A DNA stretch of 28,091 nt, from NCBI GenBank assembly GCA_030431355.1, contig JAUIJG010000007.1:1-28091 (forward strand), read 5' to 3'. A model generated the notes under the pieces. That model did no database searches. It saw only the letters and a program-made list of their open reading frames with translations, and was not told the DNA's origin. Source of the stretch: a bacterium (GTDB lineage: Bacteria > Cyanobacteriota > Vampirovibrionia > Obscuribacterales > Obscuribacteraceae). This document shows positions 16,938-24,168 of this stretch, in pieces (positions within the stretch are counted from its first letter, which is position 1; each line of letters starts with the position of its first letter). The position numbers and the translations under genes were made by a program.

Positions 16938-17780
16938 TTAATGCAAAATCCTTTCCTTATACCCCTCAAGCAAGTCAACCATCTCACGAACCCAGGATGC
17001 CCTTTGGTCATAGTACTCATAGAACCACAATGCTCGCAAATAGAATTCTTGCATTTTTCTTTCCTCTTGCAGCTCACTTGATTGAACTAAATCCACCCGT
17101 TGCTTCCAATCACTCTGATTTCCTTCTAGGTGCGGCAACGCCGTCAAAAGGTCGATCAAAATAATGTCCAGAGCATTAACAAGCTCGGAGCGCCCTTCGA
17201 CGTCAAGAAGAGCCAGAATAGAATCAAATTTATTCTCCAGCAACACAACAATTCTGTCTTCTATACTCGGGAATCTCAACTCGGATTTAATTGCTGCGTC
17301 ATCTGTCATCATAGCGGCACCTATGCAAGCAACCAGATCAGCTTCGATGTTCAGATAGTCCCTATCTTGCGCCAAATGCGTCCTCAAGAATGAAAGAATC
17401 TGAACCATCACTTCACAGCGCTGATTTAGCTCTTCAATACCACAGACGTCATTTCTTAAAGTCCTGGTTGCATTACCTTGAACTTCCAAATCAACTTTCA
17501 GGCTCTCTAGCGCACTGCTTTCCTGTTCAACTTTCGACTGGAGCCTTTGGTACTCGAAGGTCTCTCTATCTCTATGCTTTGCAAGCAACTGTTTCGTCTT
17601 TTTAATTCGAGTCTCAGTCCTCTGTAATTCCTGCTCAAGACGCTTTTCTGTACATATAGACTGAGCTGTCGCTTGCCTGGATCTCTCCAACAAATTTGCA
17701 AGCTGAGTAGAAGCTCTCCACAAGCGCTGTTGGCCGGATCCACTCTTTATGCCGAAATAATTCACGAACTTAGAGAACAT
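16938..17780 (-). CDS. Coiled-coil protein of unknown function downstream of the RT gene
   Basis: 280 residues, no signal peptide or membrane helix. Residues about 20-110 are a long charged helix (LLERSRQATAQSICTEKRL, TETRIKKTKQLLAKHRDRETF) predicted to form a coiled coil, with a superficial likeness to PspA/IM30 helices. The rest (about 120-280) is helical and acidic, with hydrophobic stretches too short to cross a membrane. Not recognised as any family. It starts 31 bp after the 106-aa gene on the same strand, so the two are likely cotranscribed and may belong with the reverse transcriptase further upstream. Confidence 0.8.
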   Translation of the reverse strand: MFSKFVNYFGIKSGSGQQRLWRASTQLANLLERSRQATAQSICTEKRLEQELQRTETRIKKTKQLLAKHRDRETFEYQRLQSKVEQESSALESLKVDLEVQGNATRTLRNDVCGIEELNQRCEVMVQILSFLRTHLAQDRDYLNIEADLVACIGAAMMTDDAAIKSELRFPSIEDRIVVLLENKFDSILALLDVEGRSELVNALDIILIDLLTALPHLEGNQSDWKQRVDLVQSSELQEERKMQEFYLRALWFYEYYDQRASWVREMVDLLEGYKERILH

Positions 17781-17811
17781 ACAGACCCATACGCAAAAGC
17801 CATCAAATCTA

Positions 17812-18132
17812 CTAACGCAAAAACACTATGCTCGAAACATCGGTCTCATACACAAACTCGGAGTCAGAGAAGTAGACTTTGCCGCTCTTGCGCAAACCAG
17901 CTTTAACAATAAGCTCTGGTTTCTCTTCGGATTGTACGGTTACTTCCGTGTTGGGACGCAACCTGCAAGCGCGCTGGAGCGCCCATAGTCGAAGCGCTGT
18001 AAACTCAGTATCATTCAAGGTGCAATGCCCTTCCTTGAAGCTCAAAACCACAGCAAGAATCTGGTCCAGGTCTGACTCCGGTCCTACCTCTCCATGGTCT
18101 GAAGTGACTACTTTCATCACTACGTCGGACAC
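17812..18132 (-). CDS. Small protein of unknown function between the RT and coiled-coil genes
   Basis: 106 residues from GTG at 18132. I prefer this to the upstream TTG (18147), because GGAGG lies about 8 nt before the GTG, inside what would otherwise be coding. Mixed alpha/beta with two parts: an N-terminal strand-rich part with an acidic helix (ESDLDQILAVVLSFKEGH) and a C-terminal beta part (LIVKAGLRKSGKVYFSDSEFVYE). No signal peptide, membrane segment, HTH or nuclease motif seen. It has a candidate promoter at 18169-18197, so it may be expressed separately from the RT. Confidence 0.7.
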   Translation of the reverse strand: MSDVVMKVVTSDHGEVGPESDLDQILAVVLSFKEGHCTLNDTEFTALRLWALQRACRLRPNTEVTVQSEEKPELIVKAGLRKSGKVYFSDSEFVYETDVSSIVFLR

Positions 18133-18168
18133 CTGATACGCCTCCAAAGTCCAAAAGAGAACATACTA

Positions 18169-18197
18169 ACTATAACTATTATTCCGCCCGGGAGCAA
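18169..18197 (-). promoter_or_regulatory. Candidate promoter for the 106-aa gene
   Basis: On the minus strand: TTGCTC (18197-18192), 17-bp spacer, TATAGT (18174-18169). The -10 box matches 5 of 6 and the -35 box is weak. Transcription would begin near 18162, about 30 bp upstream of the GTG start at 18132. Confidence 0.35.
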
Positions 18198-18284
18198 AAT
18201 TGAACTGCTGACGAATTCAAGAAATGAGGCGAATCAGTGCAAATCAAGTCAGGTACTAATAGCTCAGCCAAAACTGCATCGAGT

Positions 18285-19445
18285 TTAGGCTTCCACCATT
18301 GCCAGAGACTCAATATGGAGAACCCGGAACTCCTGCCAGCGCTGTGCCGGTTCAAGCTGAAAAGCCTTTAGAAACATGACTCCCTCCGAATCCAACACCA
18401 ACTCAGACGGAGCCACGCGCCTGGGGATTCCGTTATAGACAAAAGTTGCCAATTTTTCCTTTCCGATGATACGACGCAGCAAGTGCACTTTCTGAGCGCT
18501 CTCACTCAGCAACAGCTCAACCGAATTATTCTTAGACTCTAAAAGTTGTAAGTCTAGCTGATCCGCCAGCTCCGGTCTGGTCATACGAATGAAACCGATC
18601 ATACCTTTGATCTGTGCGAAAAAAACATCGGCTTCGATTCCCACTCTCTCACAGTGGCTATCCAGACCATACTCCAGACAATAATGCAATTGTTGACGCA
18701 CCTTGCGAATCAGTTTTTTGGGAGCGCTGGCTTTCTCATTTACAGTTATGCCTGTAACTTTTTGCCGATAGTTTTGCCCTGCCACCTTAAGCTTCTTGGG
18801 ATTGGTTCGGAAACCATTGTCGTTTATAGCTTTATACAACTCCGGTATTGCGATAGCCAGATCGCGATCACCGGATATGGTGATATCATCGACATACCTG
18901 GAGTAACTTACCTCCACATTGCGCGAATACGAACGGCAGATTTGCATCAGCTGCTCATCCAGTTCCAGAGCTGCAAGATTAGCTAATACAGAGCTAGTAG
19001 GAGCCCCCTGGGGCAAAGAGTAGGCGTAAGTAGTAAGCTCTGTAAAAATCTCACTGGCTCGCGGCGCAAGATCGAAGGTGGACTTGAAGATACCATTTAC
19101 GATATCACTAGAAACGGAACCGAAGAAGTTAGCCAAATCAATGTTTATGACTAGAGGCTTGCCCACATGACCAGCCGCATTAGTGGCTATCGACCGTCCT
19201 TTGACTCCCCCATGCACATGCTCAGGCATCTCCACCTTGCTGAGCATTGCGTCCAAAATGAGCCGCTGAATGTTCTTCAAATTGTCGGCAGGAATACAAA
19301 TAGTTCTCACACCACCGGACTTCTTTGGCAAATCAAAGACTCGATATAATCCGGGCGCGGCTTCAGCAAGCGCGGCAAGATACCGAGGACTAATCCCCAG
19401 ATCCTCACAGATACTATCTAAGCTCCTCAGTAAATCTGATGGCAT
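18285..19445 (-). CDS. Retron-type reverse transcriptase with C-terminal WYL-like domain
   Basis: 386 residues. RT blocks in order: FDLPKKSGGVRTICIP (37-52, RT1), GGVKGRSIATNAAGH (79-93), VINIDLANFF (99-108, first catalytic Asp 103), YSLPQGAPTSSVLANL (142-157, RT4), SRYVDDITISG (182-192, catalytic Asp 186 and 187, YVDD), NGFRTNPKKLKV (RT6) and KVTGITVN (229-236, RT7). NAAGH at 89-93 and VTG at 230-232 fit the retron signatures NAxxH and VTG. All three catalytic aspartates are present, so the enzyme should be active. Residues 329-385 extend past the usual 310-330 and fit a WYL pattern: LATFVYNG, RRVAPSELV, a FLKAF strand in place of WYLvA, and EFRVLHIESL. Start ATG 19445 has no Shine-Dalgarno. 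No maturase domain or intron RNA, so not a group II intron. Retrons act in phage defence; this one's partner is unproven. Confidence 0.88.
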   Translation of the reverse strand: MPSDLLRSLDSICEDLGISPRYLAALAEAAPGLYRVFDLPKKSGGVRTICIPADNLKNIQRLILDAMLSKVEMPEHVHGGVKGRSIATNAAGHVGKPLVINIDLANFFGSVSSDIVNGIFKSTFDLAPRASEIFTELTTYAYSLPQGAPTSSVLANLAALELDEQLMQICRSYSRNVEVSYSRYVDDITISGDRDLAIAIPELYKAINDNGFRTNPKKLKVAGQNYRQKVTGITVNEKASAPKKLIRKVRQQLHYCLEYGLDSHCERVGIEADVFFAQIKGMIGFIRMTRPELADQLDLQLLESKNNSVELLLSESAQKVHLLRRIIGKEKLATFVYNGIPRRVAPSELVLDSEGVMFLKAFQLEPAQRWQEFRVLHIESLAMVEA

Positions 19446-19459
19446 ACTGGTTTATTATT

Positions 19460-19527
19460 GATTACGTGGGTTTCTACCTGGTACATTTATCTTCGACGAG
19501 CGACTCGCTAGTCATATATCCGTAATC
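19460..19527 (-). promoter_or_regulatory. Structured leader of the RT transcript, candidate short retron-like RNA
   Basis: On the minus strand GATTACG (19527-19521) pairs perfectly with CGTAATC (19466-19460), enclosing 54 nt. The 5' arm begins at or next to the start point predicted from the promoter, and the 3' arm ends 14 nt before the ATG. Inside, after the 5' arm, come TAGC and a small hairpin CGAG-tcg-CTCG. Retron RNAs also have closing a1/a2 repeats and an AGC near the branching G, but they contain a long msd hairpin that I do not see here. The arm TAATC can also pair with a GATTA partly inside the -10 box. Confidence 0.4.
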
Positions 19528-19534
19528 GTATGTG

Positions 19535-19563
19535 ATTATAGATTTGGCAGTATCCCGCGTCAA
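19535..19563 (-). promoter_or_regulatory. Near-consensus sigma-70 promoter of the RT gene
   Basis: On the minus strand: TTGACG (19563-19558), 17-bp spacer, TATAAT (19540-19535). Eleven of twelve consensus positions match with ideal spacing, the best promoter seen in the window. The start point should fall near 19528, giving a leader of about 82 nt before the ATG. Confidence 0.75.
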
Positions 19564-19571
19564 AAATCAAC

Positions 19572-19592
19572 AATAAAACAGGACATTTTATT
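19572..19592. promoter_or_regulatory. Dyad between the divergent RT and Clp_N genes, possible operator
   Basis: AATAAAA (19572-19578), spacer CAGGACA, TTTTATT (19586-19592): perfect 7-bp AT-rich arms. It sits 9 bp upstream of the RT -35 box and 22 bp before the Clp_N start codon, where one protein could control both genes. Confidence 0.35.
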
Positions 19593-19614
19593 CAGCCGCT
19601 AAACGGAAAAAAAC

Positions 19615-20097
19615 ATGTGCGATAACGATGCAATAGTAGAAAGAATGACTGATTGCGGCTTGCAGGCGATAAAGACGGCCAAAGAAGAGTCCGTTCGGCT
19701 CAGGCACAACTTCATCGGAGCCGAATTCCTCTTACTGGGCTTGGTCGGTCATCGCAATACGGCCTCGTACACTCTATCTTCATTTGGACTGAATCTGAAG
19801 AGAACCAGGCAAGAAGTGGAAAGAGTGATAGGTCAAGGGTCAGGCTACTATACTGAAGACTTTAATTTTACTGCTCAAGGAAAGGAAATACTGAATTCAA
19901 GCCTGGAAGAAGCGGAGAACGCAGGCAGATATGAAATTAACTCCTCTGACATCTTATTGGCCTTGATTCAAAAAGAAAAGAATAGAGGGGGATCTGTTTC
20001 CAAAGTTTTTGACTATCTGGATGTCGACATTGAAGACCTTAGATTGTCTCTTTTGGAGCGCCTTCAAAAAGAAGAATTGCCGGATAGCTCGGGTTGA
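19615..20097 (+). CDS. Orphan Clp N-domain (Clp_N repeat) protein
   Basis: 160 residues containing two Clp_N repeats and no ATPase. Repeat 1 is about 8-70 (AIKTAKEESVRLRHNFIGAEFLLLGLVGH, matching the HNxIGxEHLLLGLL pattern); repeat 2 is about 83-150 (FTAQGKEILNSSLEEAENAG, INSSDILLALIQKE). In ClpA/ClpC this domain binds adaptors and substrates at the top of the AAA+ ring. As a free protein it may act as an adaptor or decoy for a ClpC-protease system. Divergent from the RT gene across 169 bp. No good Shine-Dalgarno before ATG 19615. Followed 15 bp later by the next gene on the same strand. Confidence 0.88.
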   Translation: MCDNDAIVERMTDCGLQAIKTAKEESVRLRHNFIGAEFLLLGLVGHRNTASYTLSSFGLNLKRTRQEVERVIGQGSGYYTEDFNFTAQGKEILNSSLEEAENAGRYEINSSDILLALIQKEKNRGGSVSKVFDYLDVDIEDLRLSLLERLQKEELPDSSG

Positions 20098-20112
20098 AGT
20101 AAGCTGGATCTT

Positions 20113-20610
20113 ATGAAGTTCCTTACTATATTTCTTATTGCCGGAATGTTTTCGGTTTTGTCTGCCGGGCTAGCTATAGCGAAGACACCGGACATCAAAA
20201 TCAAATCGAATATCGCACAAGAAAAATCTGTTAAGCAGAGCCATAGTTGCCTATCGATGCCGCATGGCTTTTCTAAAGCAAAGACTCCTTCTCAAAAAGT
20301 TGGTTCAAAAAGGTTCCACTGGGAACTACCAGATGTCTTCGGCTTCCATCAAAATCATGCTCTGGCTATATACCTGATGGAGAGTTCGCTTCTCTGGCTT
20401 ATTACTATTGTTCAGCTAACTCGACTACTAATCTGCCAGAAAAATTCTCTGGCAAAATCCGGCTTGTTTTTGAGTGCGCTTGCAGTCCTTTACGGACTCT
20501 CTTGCGAACACAATTTACTTCTGTGGCTACTTATCGGTGCGGCCCCCATCGCCTACCTAGTTGTGGATCTGCACCTCAGACCGTTGGCATTGGACCGCGG
20601 TTCAAAGTAA
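20113..20610 (+). CDS. Membrane protein of unknown function with signal peptide
   Basis: 165 residues. A cleavable-looking signal (LTIFLIAGMFSVLSAGLAIA then KTP) is followed by a polar stretch to about residue 70 and three hydrophobic helices (about 80-103, 112-128 and 132-150). No motif or family recognised. It follows the Clp_N gene by 15 bp and precedes the next gene by 20 bp, so the three likely form one transcript. Confidence 0.75.
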   Translation: MKFLTIFLIAGMFSVLSAGLAIAKTPDIKIKSNIAQEKSVKQSHSCLSMPHGFSKAKTPSQKVGSKRFHWELPDVFGFHQNHALAIYLMESSLLWLITIVQLTRLLICQKNSLAKSGLFLSALAVLYGLSCEHNLLLWLLIGAAPIAYLVVDLHLRPLALDRGSK

Positions 20611-20630
20611 CTCACAAGCAAGGAAATGCC

Positions 20631-21305
20631 ATGAGCACTGCTGCAGGGTCAAGCTCAAACAGAACTACGTCGACGCGAATACAATCGAAGAATGTAGCTT
20701 TGATTATTATTCTGCTTGTGGTCTCCATTGCAGGATTTTGGCTGCCTGGCGCCTTCCGCGACGCGCTCCAACCAGTGAAGAAGGTAAGCGAAATCAAACC
20801 AATAGCGAACTCTATTCTCTCGTTCAAGAAGCTTCCCCCGCACTACTTTTACAAGAGCGCTCAAGACTCTTTCTGGGGAGCAAAGTCAGTAACTCTCTAT
20901 AGCAATAAAGACAATCAAACTGTCTACATCCTCAGCTCTTTGAAGATAAATCCTTTTGCTTCCGCGCAAGACATAGTCAATGAGGCGGCAAAGAATGGAG
21001 TTCCAGGTTTGACCGCCATAAAAACTATCAATCCTGCCTATGGAAAAATGCCCAAGCCGCAAGAAGGAACTCTGCGCGCGGCTGGGAAGAAGCTGTTCTA
21101 CATCTCTGGCGAAGCGGATCTAACCCAATGGTGCAACATGGGTGTCCCCCTTATGAAGCCGACAGTCATTGCATGCACCACTAGAGCGAACCGTTTCTAT
21201 CTTCTTCACTTCTGCCAAGTTGCTTTCTCTGAGGAAGAACAAAACAATTCACTGGACCTCAACAAAATTGAATCATTCTTAGCTTGCATTGATGAATTCA
21301 AATAA
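20631..21305 (+). CDS. Single-helix anchored protein of unknown function
   Basis: 224 residues from ATG 20631, chosen because AAGGAA (20620-20625) lies about 6 nt upstream and the start then falls just after the previous stop; the frame is open further upstream but overlaps that gene. An N-terminal helix (about 20-37, NVALIIILLVVSIAGFWLPG) anchors a soluble outer domain with alternating strands (AKSVTLYSNKDNQTVYILSS, AGKKLFYISGEADL) and three scattered Cys in the last 80 residues. No family recognised. Confidence 0.75.
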   Translation: MSTAAGSSSNRTTSTRIQSKNVALIIILLVVSIAGFWLPGAFRDALQPVKKVSEIKPIANSILSFKKLPPHYFYKSAQDSFWGAKSVTLYSNKDNQTVYILSSLKINPFASAQDIVNEAAKNGVPGLTAIKTINPAYGKMPKPQEGTLRAAGKKLFYISGEADLTQWCNMGVPLMKPTVIACTTRANRFYLLHFCQVAFSEEEQNNSLDLNKIESFLACIDEFK

Positions 21306-21411
21306 AGTCAAACAATTACGAAAGTGTTGACTGAGCTACAGAACTCAAGCACAAGCGAAATAGAATGCTTAGAAATCAACCCCGCAACGCTTTAGAATCG
21401 GGAACTTATCT

Positions 21412-22737
21412 ATGCACCAAAGAATAAAAGCGATACCACTATTGGTATTGTTCATAGCCAATTCTGCTTGTTTCGCTGCAGAGATGAAAGGTCCAATAAC
21501 AACCAAACAGCCTCACTATATAGCACCTACAACCCAAAACATCGAAGAGATCAGAAAGAACCTTTCTGAATCCACAATGGTGGAGAAATATCTGGTCACA
21601 GGACAGCTCGCCGAGGGAGAATCAAAACTAAAAGCCTACCTCAAAGTGCAGACAGAAGACGATCAGGTCAGATTCGGATTGGGGCTTCTTCAAGTACTAA
21701 GAGCAATTGAATCGCTTTTCCAGGGAGTTTATGAATTCGGAATTCCGGATATCTATCTTAGTAGAGTCTCAGCAGACAGCGAAAGGACTAATGGACTGCC
21801 ATTACCTTCCAACTCCGAACCGAAACTATTGACCTATCAAAAACTAAGATACGGCATACAAAGATTCTCTGATTCTCTCCGAGAAGCCGAATTCACCCTT
21901 TCGGGAATCTCTGATGAAGAGGTTTCTCTGCCAACCCACTTTGGTCTAATCAGGCTGGACCTCAACGGAGATGGAAAGCTGGAGAAGGAAGAAGCCCTTT
22001 GGAGAATTTTCAACCAAAACAGACGTAGGCAGAGAGTTAGCGAAGATACGGCTTCTCAGTTTTTGATTAGATTTGACAGGGGAGATGTTCACTGGCTGCG
22101 CGGATACTGTCATCTGATAATGGGCTTTTGCGAATTCTTGCTAGCTCACGACTTCAAGAAAACTTTTGACTGCGGTGCGCATATGATATTCAAAAATGTA
22201 GACACGCAATATGAAATTCTTAAGTACCCACATCTTTCAGGACAAGAAGCCTCGATCATAGATTTAGCTTCAATTGTTCACAGCATAAATTGGAAAGTTG
22301 TTCACCCGAACAAAATGGCAAAATCATTGTGGCACTTTAGAGCGATGGTAAAGCAAAACAAATTGATGTGGAAATATATAGAAGCCGAAACGGATGATGA
22401 CAGAGAATGGATACCAAATGCCAATCAAACTGGACTATTCCGAAGCATGAAAGTGACTCAAAAGAAGGTGGACTCCTGGAAGATGCTAATGGATAAGCTA
22501 GACGAAATCTTGTCAGGCAAAGTCTTGCTTGGTTTTTGGAGAAAGAAAGAAGGCTACGGACTTGATGTACCAAGCATATTCCTGAAACCGCGGGACTTTG
22601 ACCTTGTCCTCTGGGTTCATGGTCCAGCGGCAGCTCCCTATTTAAAGGAGGGCAAAACGACCCGGAAGGTAACCTGGGATGAGCTGGACAAAGCTTTTCA
22701 AGGGCACATAATCGACTTCAGTTGGTGGTTCAACTAA
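21412..22737 (+). CDS. Secreted protein of unknown function with one canonical EF-hand loop
   Basis: 441 residues. The N-terminal signal peptide (LLVLFIANSACFAA) predicts export. The body is helical. Residues 183-194 read DLNGDGKLEKEE, a full EF-hand calcium loop with Asp1, Asn3, Asp5, Gly6, Leu8 and Glu12. A single loop is unusual for EF-hands but common in bacterial dockerin-like or excalibur-like uses. No enzyme motif seen. GGGAA upstream of ATG 21412 gives a moderate Shine-Dalgarno. It could bind a partner or stabilise its fold with calcium; this is inference. Confidence 0.8.
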   Translation: MHQRIKAIPLLVLFIANSACFAAEMKGPITTKQPHYIAPTTQNIEEIRKNLSESTMVEKYLVTGQLAEGESKLKAYLKVQTEDDQVRFGLGLLQVLRAIESLFQGVYEFGIPDIYLSRVSADSERTNGLPLPSNSEPKLLTYQKLRYGIQRFSDSLREAEFTLSGISDEEVSLPTHFGLIRLDLNGDGKLEKEEALWRIFNQNRRRQRVSEDTASQFLIRFDRGDVHWLRGYCHLIMGFCEFLLAHDFKKTFDCGAHMIFKNVDTQYEILKYPHLSGQEASIIDLASIVHSINWKVVHPNKMAKSLWHFRAMVKQNKLMWKYIEAETDDDREWIPNANQTGLFRSMKVTQKKVDSWKMLMDKLDEILSGKVLLGFWRKKEGYGLDVPSIFLKPRDFDLVLWVHGPAAAPYLKEGKTTRKVTWDELDKAFQGHIIDFSWWFN

Positions 22738-22782
22738 TCAGTCGATTCTATCCCCAAACACCCACCAGTACAGCTTTCGAGA

Positions 22783-22823
22783 CTTATGGTTTAAGCCCTA
22801 TCGCCAGCGGGATTAAGCATAAG
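22783..22823 (+). promoter_or_regulatory. Imperfect inverted repeat just upstream of the TPR gene
   Basis: CTTATG (22783-22788) and CATAAG (22818-22823) form perfect 6-bp arms, with further pairing of TTTAA and TTAA after one mismatch. It ends one base before a possible GTG start (22825) and 28 bp before the preferred ATG (22852). Confidence 0.25.
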
Positions 22824-22851
22824 AGTGATACAAGCTATCGAAGCTGAAACA

Positions 22852-24165
22852 ATGACAGAACCAAATCTCGAACTTAGCGAGCTGGAAGAGCGCCTCAGAC
22901 AGATCTCCCATCAGGTAGATAGCGGATATGAACTGGAAAGCAAGCAAGGCATAGACGACTTTATCAAAGAACTGCCGGAAGCCAAAAACTACGCAGTTCT
23001 CATACCAAAGATTCACTCTATACTCTCTCGAATTGTTCATGGTAAGGAGCTTACTCTTTACGAATGTGGACTGGCTGAAATTCTACTGGAACACCAGGAT
23101 ACGGAAAGCACCGATAAAGCCATAGAGCTTTTGAAAAATGCTCTGGAGTGGGCTGAAAGAGACGCTGACCAATCCATGAGGCTTTGGGTTACCAACCTAC
23201 TTGTAGAAGCTTACTCTCAGAGTAACGCCCATAAGCACCTGGAGTCAGCCATAGAAGACTGCATAAGCATGCATGAGGCGCTAGACACTGACAACGAAGA
23301 CATCCTGAGTGAGCTGTATCTACAACTCGGCGAGACCCAGGTGAAACTATTCAAACTTGAAGATGCCGAGGTTTCTTTTGAAAAGTGCGTTGAACTGTCG
23401 AGCGATTCTTTAAACAAGTCTGACGAAATTTTGGTAAAAGCGACTATTCTGTTGACTGAACTGCTGCACCAAAAAGGGGAGGAGATTCTCGCTCTGCAAA
23501 AGATTGAATCGATAGCCTCCAAAGTAAGAAACTCATCAGAAGAGAACCCAACCCTACTACCAGAATTGATGCTACGACAGGCTGCCCTTCTGCGCAAGGA
23601 GAATGGTGCCGACGCAAGAAATCTACTGTACGAAGCAGACCAGTTCATAAGTGCTTCCGTGTACAAAGACTCGCAAAAACTAGCTTACCACCTGAAATTA
23701 TTGGGATCCGCCTATTCTGACTTTGGCAATTTTGATAGAGCAAAAGAGAGTTTATCCAGGAGCCTTGATATCACATATGATTGCAGTAAAGGAGAAGATA
23801 AATCTGCAATATCCGAAGGATTGTTCAGCCTGATTAAACTATACAGCCAGTTCAAAATGCCGGAAGAAATGCAAGTTTATTTTCAAAAGTATCTTGCTCT
23901 AATTGAACAACTCGACTCTAACATTGAGACTTACGCAGCCGCAGGGAAAACCGCTCCCCTGGTGGAAAAACTGGGGCTCTACGAACAAGCCGACAAGCTC
24001 TGGGACAAGTTAGAATCATTAGCAAAAGAGCCACCGCAAATAGTGTTTATTGTGAACACCCTTGAGGAAATATTACCAACCGTGCATCAGCAAAACGCAG
24101 ATCGCTCAGAGCTTCTGGTCAAAAGGCTCGAAGAGCTAAAAGCAAGGATGGCTACTTCTTCCTAG
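22852..24165 (+). CDS. Cytoplasmic TPR-repeat protein
   Basis: 437 residues from ATG 22852; an in-frame GTG at 22825 would add nine residues and has no Shine-Dalgarno. No signal peptide. Helical repeats include TDKAIELLKNALEWAERD, LYLQLGETQVKLFKLEDAEVSFEKC, YHLKLLGSAYSDFGNFDRAKESLSRS and LFSLIKLYSQFKMPEEMQVYFQKY. The pattern W/L-L-G-Y-A-F-A-P of TPRs is recognisable in at least three. Probably a scaffold. It ends only 3 bp from the convergent pseudokinase gene, so the 3' ends meet without room for a terminator. Confidence 0.85.
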   Translation: MTEPNLELSELEERLRQISHQVDSGYELESKQGIDDFIKELPEAKNYAVLIPKIHSILSRIVHGKELTLYECGLAEILLEHQDTESTDKAIELLKNALEWAERDADQSMRLWVTNLLVEAYSQSNAHKHLESAIEDCISMHEALDTDNEDILSELYLQLGETQVKLFKLEDAEVSFEKCVELSSDSLNKSDEILVKATILLTELLHQKGEEILALQKIESIASKVRNSSEENPTLLPELMLRQAALLRKENGADARNLLYEADQFISASVYKDSQKLAYHLKLLGSAYSDFGNFDRAKESLSRSLDITYDCSKGEDKSAISEGLFSLIKLYSQFKMPEEMQVYFQKYLALIEQLDSNIETYAAAGKTAPLVEKLGLYEQADKLWDKLESLAKEPPQIVFIVNTLEEILPTVHQQNADRSELLVKRLEELKARMATSS

Positions 24166-24168
24166 ACT

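Noticed and set aside
18285..19445. Diversity-generating retroelement or group II intron as the source of the RT
   Set aside because: The RT4 motif is QGAPTS with retron NAxxH and VTG signatures; no maturase/X domain or intron domain V was seen, and I found no template/variable repeat pair or accessory protein near it.
20502..20630. Upstream extension of the 224-aa protein overlapping the preceding gene
   Set aside because: AAGGAA before ATG 20631 and the membrane helix close to that start favour the shorter form; the extension reads as a shadow of the previous gene.
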